DNA from: Dysgonamonadaceae bacterium
GTDB lineage: Bacteria; Bacteroidota; Bacteroidia; Bacteroidales; Azobacteroidaceae
Assembly (NCBI GenBank): GCA_031282925.1
Contig: JAITCT010000026.1
Coordinates: 1 to 7,244, forward strand
Direction: 5' to 3'
Length of the DNA stretch: 7,244 nt
The notes under the pieces are model-generated. The model was given only the letters and a program-made list of their open reading frames with translations. It made no database searches and was not told the origin of the DNA. A program made the translations under genes and the position numbers. This document shows, piece by piece, positions 1-6,195 of this stretch; positions within the stretch are counted from its first letter, which is position 1; each line of letters begins with the position of its first letter.

Positions 1-715
1 CGGTGTAACGGTGTTGGATGGCCATTTCCGGCAACAGACGCTCAAAGGGATATGTTCCTCCCTGTTTTTTGCCGCAGGGCCGCTGCCGAACTCCGCCCCG
101 CTGTCGGTGATCACGGCATCAACTTCCACACCGTACTGCCGTTTGAGGATATTAAAGGTTTTCAGGGCAGCAAACATCACTGTCGCCCGGGCCTTTTTGT
201 CCTCGAGTACTCCACCCGGGACGGGCGACAGTGATGCCCTCAGACAGCTGATGACAGTCAATGTGAACTGATTACCCGATTCTGTTCATGATAATTTTCC
301 TCCATTCCTGTTTTTGAACCCGGTGTAATCTGTTCAGTCCATGCCGCCTGCAGATGTTGCAGATGGTTGTCGGGCCGGGAACAGAGGCGGCATTTTCCCG
401 CAATATATCCCGTATTTCACAGCGGTTGTCGCCCTGCCGTCGAAGATTGATAATTCGTTCTCCGGTTTGCAGGCCGACACGGTGCGTACGGTACTTCGGC
501 CCACACCGTTGCGGTACAGGTGAGCCGGGAGAGGGATCCTGCCGGCAACGGCGGTATATTTTCATGAAGTTCCGACGGGAGAACCGATGACAGATACAGA
601 AGTCCCGGACGGTCTTGAAGGCTGTACTTTCCCTGCGCCTGATTCGTTCGTACTCCCCGATGCAGCCCTGCATCCGGCGGGCAGGGATTTGCGACAGTAA
701 TGTTGAATTTGTCAT
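1..715 (-). pseudogene. Broken integrase-core (rve/DDE) transposase, 3' end outside window
   Basis: Remnant of an insertion-sequence transposase read on the minus strand from an ATG at 713-715. The first 147 codons are open. They contain a helix-turn-helix region (around residues 32-55) and a second DNA-binding stretch ending in TTICNICRRHGLNRL, as in IS481/IS3-like elements with an rve catalytic domain. A TAA at 272-274 then interrupts the gene. The same frame continues past it as SVHIDCHQLSEGI, which carries the expected first catalytic Asp. The frame then shifts around 205-225 to VLEDKKARATVMFAALKTFNILKRQYGVEVDAVITDSGAEFGSG, with the second catalytic Asp in ITDSGAEF. It shifts again near 40-46 to FERLLPEMAIQHRYT. 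About 20-25 residues expected between the first two catalytic blocks appear to be missing. The catalytic Glu would lie beyond the left edge. One nonsense codon and two frame changes make this inactive. The family is inferred from motifs; the exact IS family is uncertain. Confidence 0.8.
175..236. repeat. 15-bp perfect inverted repeat inside the transposase remnant
   Basis: The arms catcactgtcgcccg (175-189) and cgggcgacagtgatg (222-236) are exact reverse complements separated by 32 bases. They lie at the place where the transposase reading frame changes and where a block of codons seems to be missing. Confidence 0.8.
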
Positions 716-726
716 TTTTTTCGTTT

Positions 727-759
727 TTACATGTTCGTTATAAAGACAGCAACATGTAA
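727..759. repeat. 9-bp inverted repeat upstream of the transposase start
   Basis: The arms ttacatgtt (727-735) and aacatgtaa (751-759) are exact reverse complements with a 15-base spacer, 12 bases upstream of the transposase ATG. The site could be part of the IS terminal end or an operator. The other IS end is outside the window, so neither role can be tested here. Confidence 0.45.
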
Positions 760-806
760 CGAATTAGTTGACTTTATACAGCTATGACGCAGTGGAGCTG
801 AATAAT

Positions 807-845
807 CCCCGGTTGGTGCAAGGCACAGCCTCGCACCAACCGGGG
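807..845. repeat. Strong hairpin, 13-bp arms, REP-like
   Basis: The arms ccccggttggtgc (807-819) and gcaccaaccgggg (833-845) are perfect reverse complements. Inside them aggc (821-824) and gcct (828-831) pair around a 3-base loop, with one mismatched position between the two stems. The whole 39-base segment therefore folds almost completely. No T-run follows on either strand, so it does not look like a classical intrinsic terminator. It sits just left of the 23-bp tandem repeats and may belong to the same repetitive element. Confidence 0.8.
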
Positions 846-866
846 GACATGTACTTCCGCAGCACA

Positions 867-958
867 CGGGCGTATGCACCCGTTGCCTGCGGGCGTATAC
901 ATCCGTTGCATACGGGCGTATGCACCTGTTGCCTGCGGGCGTGTGCACCCATTGCATA
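867..958. repeat. Four tandem 23-bp repeats with alternating ends
   Basis: Four adjoining units start at 867, 890, 913 and 936, each beginning cgggcgt. Units 1 and 3 end in ttgcctg and differ from each other at one base. Units 2 and 4 end in ttgcata and differ at four. The array therefore has a 46-bp higher-order period. A 16-bp palindrome, gcatacgggcgtatgc (908-923), spans the junction of units 2 and 3. Both strands stay open by chance across the array and encode repetitive Ala/Tyr/Cys/His-rich peptides, which are not taken as genes. Confidence 0.85.
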
Positions 959-975
959 CGCATCCCACGGCTCAT

Positions 976-1383
976 TTACTTAACTGTCAGGATTTTGTCG
1001 AATACTGCCGTGCGGGGATTTTTAAGCGGCTGCGTCCTGTTGAACTGCGTAGTAATCTCCAGCCGGTAAGTATCCGCAAGCAGTTCCGGTATCACAATCA
1101 TCAGTTCCGAAGGGTTGTTGATGACGATGTCGTCGGGTGCTACGCGGTAAACGGCTTCCGGGTCGTCCCCGCTGCGGAACAGGACGCCTACGTCCGGTTT
1201 ATCGCCCGCGACCCTGATCTTCTGTCCCGATATTTTCAGGTTGCGACCGGGGGTCAGCAGGTCGTTGACGGAGCCTGTTTTCATGTCTTCCACCTGTGTG
1301 ATAACAGCGCCCGAATCGGCCACGCCCAAAACATCAACCGTTACGGAGGACAGTTCTTTGCGGAGTTCCGCTTTAGTGATATG
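976..1383 (-). pseudogene. C-terminal fragment of a DUF4469-type (HU-like / Ig-like) protein
   Basis: Minus-strand coding remnant ending at the TAA at 976-978. From about 1383 it reads ITKAELRKELSSVTVDVLGVADSG, followed by a conserved block with SVNDLLTPGRNLKISGQKIRVAGD, a VGVLFRS strand, NNPSELMIVIPELLADTYRLEITTQF and a final AVFDKILTVK. This order matches the C-terminal Ig-like DUF4469 domain of Bacteroidales proteins that normally carry an HU-like DNA-binding domain in front. The N-terminal domain is absent. No ATG lies in frame upstream, and an in-frame stop occurs within about ten codons; the only nearby start is a TTG (1327-1329) inside the domain. The reading frame itself is undamaged, so the truncation may be recent. 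Its left end lies just beyond the 23-bp repeat array and its broken end 37 bp from the MITE-like element, which suggests rearrangement. The role of DUF4469 proteins is not established. Confidence 0.7.
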
Positions 1384-1420
1384 AAATAAATAACATGTGA
1401 AAATTTATAATTATCTGTTG

Positions 1421-1507
1421 TACCCCCTAACCCCCTAAAGGGGGGACTTAGCCGTAGCAAAATACTCAATCGCACTGCCCCAAACTCCCCCTTTAGGGGG
1501 GGGGGTA
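1421..1507. mobile_element. MITE-like 87-bp element with C/G-rich inverted ends
   Basis: The left end reads taccccctaaccccctaaag then ggggga. The right end reads tccccctttag then a run of ten G and ta. The reverse complement of the right end matches the left end except that the TAA between the two C-runs is absent. Both outer ends are TA. Cores of the type ccccctaaaggggg are familiar as dispersed non-coding repeats in Bacteroidota, from general knowledge and not searched here. It has no coding capacity and lies between a truncated gene and the manC upstream region. The 10-G tract (1496-1505) is a likely slippage site. Confidence 0.55.
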
Positions 1508-1677
1508 ATCATAAAACTGTTATATCTTGGGTTAATTCTTTGTTTGAGGTGCTATTTTTTTATTGCCATTAAATCCAATTAGGGATTAAAGCCCGGTAGA
1601 AAGATTGATTCCCCGTACAGGCACCCCGCATGACGTTAGTATTGTGCCCTGTGATATTGTGCCTGTGGAAATAATGT

Positions 1678-1747
1678 TGCATCTCTACGGGATGCAGGGT
1701 GTGGGCAGGGGCATTATTTTCTACCGAACTGTGCATCTCTGCGGGAT
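1678..1747. repeat. Two copies of a 16-bp degenerate repeat, 54 bp apart
   Basis: tgcatctctacgggat (1678-1693) and tgcatctctgcgggat (1732-1747) differ at one base. Their flanks are partly similar (ataatgt before the first, ttctaccgaactg before the second). The segment resembles decayed dispersed intergenic repeats; no coding function is seen. Confidence 0.5.
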
Positions 1748-1845
1748 ACCGGTTCCATGTTCATCAACGTACATGCTAAAAAAAACAGCCCTCAAAAAAA
1801 GAATTAACCATATCTTGTTTATTTCGCAATCCCTTAGTAAATGAA

Positions 1846-1877
1846 ATTGCAAAGCAGGGAAAAAACATTTATATTTG
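1846..1877 (+). promoter_or_regulatory. Bacteroidota-type promoter of manC
   Basis: A -7 element tatatttg (1870-1877) fits the Bacteroidota consensus TAnnTTTG exactly. An attg (1846-1849) 20 bases upstream fits the -33 TTG-type element. The predicted transcript start lies near 1884, giving a 5' leader of about 20 bases before the ATG at 1905. The region just upstream of the ATG is AT-rich without a Shine-Dalgarno sequence, as is usual in this phylum. Confidence 0.65.
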
Positions 1878-1904
1878 CAGCCGGATAATTTTAATTGAAT
1901 AGTT

Positions 1905-2981
1905 ATGAAAGACAATTATTGTGTAATCATGGGAGGCGGAATCGGCAGCCGTTTCTGGCCTTTCAGCCGTGAAAACAGGCCTAAACAGTTTTTAGATTTT
2001 TTCGGAACCGGACGTTCATTGATTCAGCAGACTTTTGACCGCTTCGCTCAAATCATCCCTGCGGAAAATATTTATATCGCAACCAACCGGAAATATGCCG
2101 GTTTAGTGAAACATCAGTTGCCGAAAATATCCGGCAGTCAAATTCTCCTGGAGCCAACCCGCCGGAATACGGCGCCGTGTATTGCCTATGCGTCTTACCG
2201 GATACGCTCCGCCAATCCCAATGCCAACATCGTGGTTACTCCTGCCGACCACCTCATTTTGCATGAACAGAATTTTCTCAAAAACATACAGACAGGATTG
2301 AATTTTGTAAATAAATTCCCTTCTTTGCTTACTTTAGGCGTAAAACCCAATCGTCCGGAAACAGGTTACGGCTATATCCAAACCGAAGAGGGCGGAAATG
2401 ATAACATCCAAAAAGTGAAGGCTTTCACCGAAAAACCCAACTGCGAACTGGCAAAGGTGTTTTACGAAAGCGGCGAGTTTTTCTGGAATTCGGGGATATT
2501 TATCTGGAATGTTCAAACGATATTAAATTCTTTCCATACGCACCTGCCCGACATAACTGCGCGTTTCGATCTGGGTCGGGATAAATTCAACACGCCTGCC
2601 GAAGTTGCATTTATCGAAGAGCAGTATCCCATGTGTCCGAACATTTCAATTGACTACGGAATCATGGAAAAAGACGACAACGTGTATATGTTAATGGCTG
2701 ATTTCGGATGGTCGGATTTGGGAACCTGGGGTTCGCTTTATGATTTGGCGGGAAAAGATGAGCAATCGAATGCCTTGTTAAAAGGGGAAGCGCTTTTCAT
2801 TGGCAGCGCGGGCAACCTTGTTACTGTGCCTGAGGAAAAATTAGCCGTAATACAGGGGCTTGATGATTATATCATCGCCGAATCGGATGGTATTCTTTTG
2901 ATTTGCAAAAAATCGGACGAACAGAGGATTAAACAGTTTGTTGCGGATGTGAACCTGATGTTTGGGGATAAATATTTGTGA
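1905..2981 (+). CDS. manC: Mannose-1-phosphate guanylyltransferase
   Basis: Makes GDP-mannose from GTP and mannose-1-phosphate in the cytoplasm, feeding O-antigen, capsule, exopolysaccharide and GDP-fucose synthesis. The 358-residue product has the nucleotidyltransferase signature [21 protein letters not shown] (residues 10-30), with the conserved Arg16 and Lys27. It also has the metal/sugar-phosphate motif TPADHLI (112-118), the GYGYIQ and FTEKP blocks in mid-protein, and [10 protein letters not shown] (193-202). It lacks the C-terminal cupin-type isomerase domain of bifunctional ManC/AlgA proteins, so it is the short, single-function form of about 360 residues common in Bacteroidota. The ATG at 1905 directly precedes the conserved N-terminal beta strand and follows a good promoter. 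Its last 53 bp overlap the convergent aroC gene. It appears to be transcribed alone. The gene looks intact. Confidence 0.93.
   Translation: MKDNYCVIMGGGIGSRFWPFSRENRPKQFLDFFGTGRSLIQQTFDRFAQIIPAENIYIATNRKYAGLVKHQLPKISGSQILLEPTRRNTAPCIAYASYRIRSANPNANIVVTPADHLILHEQNFLKNIQTGLNFVNKFPSLLTLGVKPNRPETGYGYIQTEEGGNDNIQKVKAFTEKPNCELAKVFYESGEFFWNSGIFIWNVQTILNSFHTHLPDITARFDLGRDKFNTPAEVAFIEEQYPMCPNISIDYGIMEKDDNVYMLMADFGWSDLGTWGSLYDLAGKDEQSNALLKGEALFIGSAGNLVTVPEEKLAVIQGLDDYIIAESDGILLICKKSDEQRIKQFVADVNLMFGDKYL
2929..2981. other. Convergent manC/aroC coding overlap
   Basis: The 3' ends of manC (plus) and aroC (minus) share 53 bp, each stop lying within the other gene. The manC part ([18 protein letters not shown]) looks like an ordinary family C-terminus, so the extra sequence is on the aroC side. 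No terminator hairpin is seen here, so the two transcripts probably overlap as antisense RNA. Confidence 0.85.
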
Positions 2982-4035
2982 GCAGACAGTAATCCAGAAT
3001 AACCATAGCCGCCATAGCTTCCACAACCGGCACGGCGCGGGAAAGTACGCAGGGATCATGCCTTCCGTGTACTTTTAACAGGATTTCGTTACCCTCTTTA
3101 TCAACCGTTTGCTGCACCTTGAATATCGTAGCCACCGGTTTGAAGGCCACGCGAAAATAAATATCCTCCCCGTTGGAAATACCTCCCTGTATTCCCCCCG
3201 AATGATTGGTTTTAGTGCCGGTTTTTCCATCCTGTTTGAGGTAAAAAGCATCATTCATTTCGGAGCCTTTATACCGGACGCCTTCAAATCCCATCCCGTA
3301 TTCAAATCCTTTTACCGCATTGATGCTCAGCATGGCATTCCCCAAAGCGGCATGCAGTTTCCCGAAAACGGGTTCGCCCAGTCCGGCGGGAACGCCGCGG
3401 CATACGCAGGAAACAACGCCTCCTACCGTATCTCCTTCTGCTTTGACTGTTTCGATCAAATCAATCATCTGTTGCGCCTTTTCCGGATCGGGACAACGAA
3501 CAGGACTGGATTCTATCCGACTCAAATCCAATTCGGTATATGATTTATCCAAACAAACAGTCCCCACTTGCGAAGTATAGGCAACAATTTCAATATCGCT
3601 TTTTCTCAAAACCAATTTGGCAAAAGCCCCGGCCACAACCCTTGCAATCGTTTCCCGGGCAGAGGAACGGCCGCCGCCCCGGTGGTCGCGGATCCCGTAT
3701 TTTTTCTGGTAAGTATAATCGGCATGGGAAGGACGGAAAACATCTCTCAGGTTATCGTAATCCAAAGCATGTGCATTGGTATTTTTCACGATGAAACCAA
3801 CAGGCGTTCCCGTCGTTTTACCCTCATAAATGCCGGAAAGAAATTCTACTTCGTCAGCTTCCCTGCGGGGCGTAGCGAGAGGGGACTGTCCCGGTTTCCG
3901 CCGATTCAATTCGTTTTGAATAAACAGCTTATCAACGGGTATGCCGGAAGGACAACCGTCTATTACGCCGCCGATTGCTTCTCCGTGCGATTCGCCGAAA
4001 GAAGTCAAACGAAATATATTTCCGAAAGTATTCAT
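2929..4035 (-). CDS. aroC: Chorismate synthase
   Basis: Converts 5-enolpyruvylshikimate-3-phosphate to chorismate, the last shikimate-pathway step, using reduced FMN; cytoplasmic. The 368-residue product carries all three family signatures: FGESHG with the catalytic His17 (13-18); [26 protein letters not shown] (103-128), with His103, Asp105 and the phosphate/flavin-binding Arg-rich loop; and [19 protein letters not shown] (325-343). RRKPGQS (45-51) is also conserved. It seems intact. The last 15 or so residues ([15 protein letters not shown]) run past the usual family end and are encoded in the antisense of the manC 3' end, so this tail is probably a neutral extension from loss of an earlier stop. 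It lies 70 bp downstream of slyD on the same strand and may be co-transcribed with it. The 70-bp gap contains short tandem repeats. Confidence 0.95.
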   Translation of the reverse strand: MNTFGNIFRLTSFGESHGEAIGGVIDGCPSGIPVDKLFIQNELNRRKPGQSPLATPRREADEVEFLSGIYEGKTTGTPVGFIVKNTNAHALDYDNLRDVFRPSHADYTYQKKYGIRDHRGGGRSSARETIARVVAGAFAKLVLRKSDIEIVAYTSQVGTVCLDKSYTELDLSRIESSPVRCPDPEKAQQMIDLIETVKAEGDTVGGVVSCVCRGVPAGLGEPVFGKLHAALGNAMLSINAVKGFEYGMGFEGVRYKGSEMNDAFYLKQDGKTGTKTNHSGGIQGGISNGEDIYFRVAFKPVATIFKVQQTVDKEGNEILLKVHGRHDPCVLSRAVPVVEAMAAMVILDYCLLTNIYPQTSGSHPQQTV

Positions 4036-4040
4036 TATTT

Positions 4041-4111
4041 ATTGCTGATAAGTCTGTTGAATTGCTGATGAGCTTGTCGAATCAATGGTTGATGAGCCTG
4101 TCGAATCAATG
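4041..4111. repeat. Three degenerate 20-24 bp direct repeats between slyD and aroC
   Basis: Related segments start at 4041, 4061 and 4085; the plus-strand pattern is ttgctgatgagcttgtcga. The two best copies (4067-4087 and 4091-4111) are 21 bp long with one mismatch and a 24-bp period. The last copy includes the slyD stop codon, and the array fills the gap up to the aroC start. On the minus strand the unit contains ttcgacaggctcatca, resembling dispersed repeats common in Bacteroidota intergenic DNA (general impression, not searched). Confidence 0.7.
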
Positions 4112-4660
4112 ACACCCTGCGCAGCTCGATTCATCACCGGAATGGCAGTGACTGCAGGCAGAACCGTCATTCTGTGTCATTGCGGCAATTTCCTGCGGAG
4201 TAACTTCGTGTACGTCAATCACCGTACCATCGAAATACAAAGTTTCGCCGGCCAGAGGATGGTTAAAATCCATTACAACAACATCCGGCTTTATTTCCAG
4301 CACGGAGCCCATCAACCGGTTTCCCTGTGCATCCGTCATTGGAAGCGTTACACCTTCGGCGATCTCTTCATCGTTGAATTTCCCGTCAACTTCAAATATC
4401 TTTTTAGGTAATTCCACTACATTTTCCTGTATAAATTCCCCGTAAGCTTCTTCCGGGCTCAGGATAAACGAAAACGTATCGCCTGTATGCAATCCTTCGA
4501 TATTTTTTTCGAATGCTTCAAGCATCATACCCATGCCGAAAATAAAGGAAAGCGGATGTTCTTCGGTTGCGCGTTCCATCAGTTCGCGCTCGCCCTCCTG
4601 CTCTGTTTCTACGGTTAAATCGTAGGTCAATGCTACAAATTTGTCTTCTGAGATTTTCAT
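4106..4660 (-). CDS. slyD: FKBP-type peptidyl-prolyl cis-trans isomerase, SlyD-like
   Basis: Predicted cytoplasmic prolyl isomerase and chaperone that speeds proline-limited folding; SlyD proteins also bind nickel and other metals. The 184-residue product has the SlyD layout. It begins with an N-terminal FKBP strand (MKISEDKFVALTYDLTVE), followed by PLSFIFGMGMMLEAFEKNIEGLHTGDTFSF (about 36-65) and the PEEAYGE motif (69-75). An insert-in-flap chaperone domain follows, and then the return FKBP segment with NHPLAGETLYFDGTVIDVHEVTPQE (about 133-157). The tail CSHCHSGDESSCAGCH (169-184) is rich in Cys and His and fits a metal-binding tail, shorter than that of E. coli SlyD. There is no signal peptide. 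A TAnnTTTG promoter element lies upstream and aroC follows on the same strand after 70 bp. The gene diverges from the PAP2 gene. Confidence 0.9.
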   Translation of the reverse strand: MKISEDKFVALTYDLTVETEQEGERELMERATEEHPLSFIFGMGMMLEAFEKNIEGLHTGDTFSFILSPEEAYGEFIQENVVELPKKIFEVDGKFNDEEIAEGVTLPMTDAQGNRLMGSVLEIKPDVVVMDFNHPLAGETLYFDGTVIDVHEVTPQEIAAMTQNDGSACSHCHSGDESSCAGCH

Positions 4661-4685
4661 GTTTTTTATATATAAATTCAGGGCG

Positions 4686-4693
4686 CAAATTTA
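4686..4693 (-). promoter_or_regulatory. Promoter -7 element of slyD
   Basis: On the minus strand this reads taaatttg, an exact fit to TAnnTTTG, 25 bases upstream of the slyD ATG. The -33 position shows only a weak tgtg at about 19 bases spacing, so the promoter may be weaker or depend on an activator. It would drive slyD and possibly aroC. Confidence 0.5.
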
Positions 4694-4785
4694 CATGAAA
4701 TTTTTCAATTACACACAGCAGTACGGATAAAAGTCTGCGATTGAAAATTCCTTGTAAAAATCGCCTGCAATACAATAAAATTCAG

Positions 4786-4793
4786 TAATTTTG
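4786..4793 (+). promoter_or_regulatory. Possible -7 element for the PAP2 gene
   Basis: taattttg fits TAnnTTTG but has no TTG-type -33 element at the normal distance, and it would leave a 5' leader of about 120 bases before the ATG at 4921. It lies in the 260-bp divergent region between slyD and the PAP2 gene. It is the best candidate on this strand, but weak. Confidence 0.25.
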
Positions 4794-4920
4794 TCATTGG
4801 CAAGCTGCGCCGTAATTTTTATTTAGCGTATTGATTTTGAAATATAAAGACAATAAAAATTAGCCTGCTTGCCGGTTTTTATACTTTTCTTACGTCAAAC
4901 CCGGGTTATAAGAAATACAA

Positions 4921-6195
4921 ATGAGATTTTACATGTTTCTTTCTTTCCTGCTGCTAACTGCCTTCTATATAAAAGGGCAAACGCAACAGTCGCATCCCTT
5001 AAAAAAAGATACGTTGAATTTAGCGTTGAAACAAAACCGGAAATTTTGGAAGCGAATGGCAGTTCCTTCCGTATTTTTCGGCCTGTCGGCCCTCTCATGG
5101 CGCGGGCGGGAAGATGTGCGAGCCATACGCAACCGGTATATACCGAATTTCAACTGCCGGCTGGACGATTACATGCAATATGCTCCGGCAGCAACTGTAT
5201 TTGCATTGAATCTGGCGGGGGTAAAAGGAAGGAACAGACCGGTTCGTGCCGCAATAAACTGTGGAGGCAGCCTGCTGATTATGAGCGGCCTTGTCAATGC
5301 GGTCAAATATTCGAGCAGGGTTACGCGTCCCGATGAAATGGCAAACAACTCTTTCCCTTCCGGCCATACGGCGATGGCATTCATGAATGCCTCGTTTCTG
5401 CATAAAGAATACGGGCATGTCAATTCTTTATACGGCACACTCGGATACACATTGAGTACATTTACCGGAATCAGCAGGATTTTAAACAACCGGCACTGGC
5501 TTCCCGACGTACTGGCCGGGGCGGGTATAGGCGTCTTATCCACGGAATTGAGTTACCTGATTGTTGATAATATGTATAAGAACAGAGGCGACTTCTTTTC
5601 GGATTTTGATACACGGGTGGAACTGGAAAAACCATCTTTCCTGACCATTAAGGCGGGACAGGCTTTTTACCCGAATATCCGTTCCTCTCAAAAGCCCGGA
5701 CTGGAAGGCGCTTTGGAAGGCGCTTACTTCTTTAACAAAAAATGGGGCATTGGCGCCGAAATCGGGTTCATGCACATTCCTTTCAATAAGGAAAGTTTAG
5801 ACTCCTACGATTGGGCGCTTATATCGGAAACGGTTTCCATTCCCGATATAAGCGCCCAATCCTCAGGTCTGGCGTCGTTCATGGCCGGCGCATATTATTC
5901 AAAATATTTGGGGACTAAATTTATACTGCAAGGAAAACTGTCTGCCGGTATGGGAATATGTGTGGGAGAGAATATCAGTACCGGAGGCAGGCGGAATATG
6001 GAAATTCCATCCAAGGGATACCCGTCAGGCAAAATTCGGATGGTTGGCGCGGGAATTTCCGCCACGGCAATGCTTGCTCCTGCAACCGGACTTTCATTGT
6101 ATGCCGATTACAAATATGTTCAATCGAAAATGAATATACCACATGCAAATATTTTATCTTTTGGCGCCGGACTTGTTTCTTTTTTCTCTTTGTAA
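4921..6195 (+). CDS. PAP2-family phosphatase with C-terminal barrel-like domain
   Basis: Predicted envelope lipid-phosphate phosphatase of the type-2 phosphatidic acid phosphatase family. Its substrate could be undecaprenyl pyrophosphate, a phospholipid, or lipid A phosphate; the sequence does not decide. The 424-residue protein starts with a signal peptide (hydrophobic residues 6-17, likely cut near Gly19/Gln20). The complete PAP2 active site follows: KYSSRVTRP (129-137), FPSGHT (145-150, His149) and SRILNNRHWLPD (185-196, His192 and Asp196). From about residue 225 to the end the sequence has alternating short strands rich in Gly and aromatics (GALEGAYFFNKKWGIGAEIGFMHI, FMAGAYYSKYLG, LSLYADYKYV) and ends GLVSFFSL, like an outer-membrane beta-barrel domain. 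This second half roughly doubles a usual PAP2 domain. ATG 4921 is chosen because it gives the best signal peptide; ATG 4933 is possible. The gene is divergent from slyD. A perfect 19-bp inverted repeat lies within codons of the barrel-like half. Confidence 0.88.
   Translation: MRFYMFLSFLLLTAFYIKGQTQQSHPLKKDTLNLALKQNRKFWKRMAVPSVFFGLSALSWRGREDVRAIRNRYIPNFNCRLDDYMQYAPAATVFALNLAGVKGRNRPVRAAINCGGSLLIMSGLVNAVKYSSRVTRPDEMANNSFPSGHTAMAFMNASFLHKEYGHVNSLYGTLGYTLSTFTGISRILNNRHWLPDVLAGAGIGVLSTELSYLIVDNMYKNRGDFFSDFDTRVELEKPSFLTIKAGQAFYPNIRSSQKPGLEGALEGAYFFNKKWGIGAEIGFMHIPFNKESLDSYDWALISETVSIPDISAQSSGLASFMAGAYYSKYLGTKFILQGKLSAGMGICVGENISTGGRRNMEIPSKGYPSGKIRMVGAGISATAMLAPATGLSLYADYKYVQSKMNIPHANILSFGAGLVSFFSL
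5809..5861. repeat. Perfect 19-bp inverted repeat inside the PAP2 gene
   Basis: The arms gattgggcgcttatatcgg (5809-5827) and ccgatataagcgcccaatc (5843-5861) are exact reverse complements with a 15-base spacer. A second small palindrome, ggaaac-g-gtttcc (5826-5838), overlaps the left arm and loop. The arms encode DWALIS and PDISAQS in frame, so the open frame is kept. In mRNA it would form a very stable hairpin in mid-gene. No T-run follows. Confidence 0.95.

Larger units (their letters stand above)
1384..1904. other. Gene-free intergenic region with repeats
   Basis: This 520-bp stretch has no credible gene. The short open frames in it have no recognisable domain and cross repeats. It holds the MITE-like element (1421-1507), AT-rich unassigned sequence, a degenerate repeated unit (1678-1747) and, at its right end, the manC promoter. 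Confidence 0.6.

Noticed and set aside
11..590. Plus-strand open frames over the transposase
   Set aside because: They are antisense to clear transposase motifs on the minus strand.
807..845. Rho-independent terminator
   Set aside because: The stem is strong but neither strand has a T-run after it, and no intact gene ends next to it.
867..958. CRISPR array
   Set aside because: The units are directly adjoining with no unique spacers and diverge from one another, and no cas gene is present.
768..1389. Plus- and minus-strand open frames of 64-171 codons across the repeat array and the DUF4469 remnant
   Set aside because: They translate the 23-bp repeats into Ala/Tyr/Cys/His-rich peptides or are antisense to the DUF4469 fragment; none has a recognisable domain or start signal.
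1605..1844. 79-codon plus-strand open frame upstream of manC
   Set aside because: It spans the repeated 16-mers, has no domain or signal, and ends just before the manC promoter.
3109..4068. Plus-strand open frames of 84-166 codons
   Set aside because: They are antisense shadows of aroC, whose minus-strand frame carries all three family signatures.
4085..4411. 108-codon plus-strand open frame
   Set aside because: It is antisense to slyD and has no protein-like features.
4869..5336. 155-codon plus-strand open frame overlapping the PAP2 gene start
   Set aside because: It is out of frame with the PAP2 protein, which has a signal peptide and complete active site; the alternative product has no recognisable features.
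5809..5861. Invertible promoter or phase switch
   Set aside because: The 15-base spacer is too short for a typical invertible segment and contains no promoter element, and no recombinase gene is nearby.
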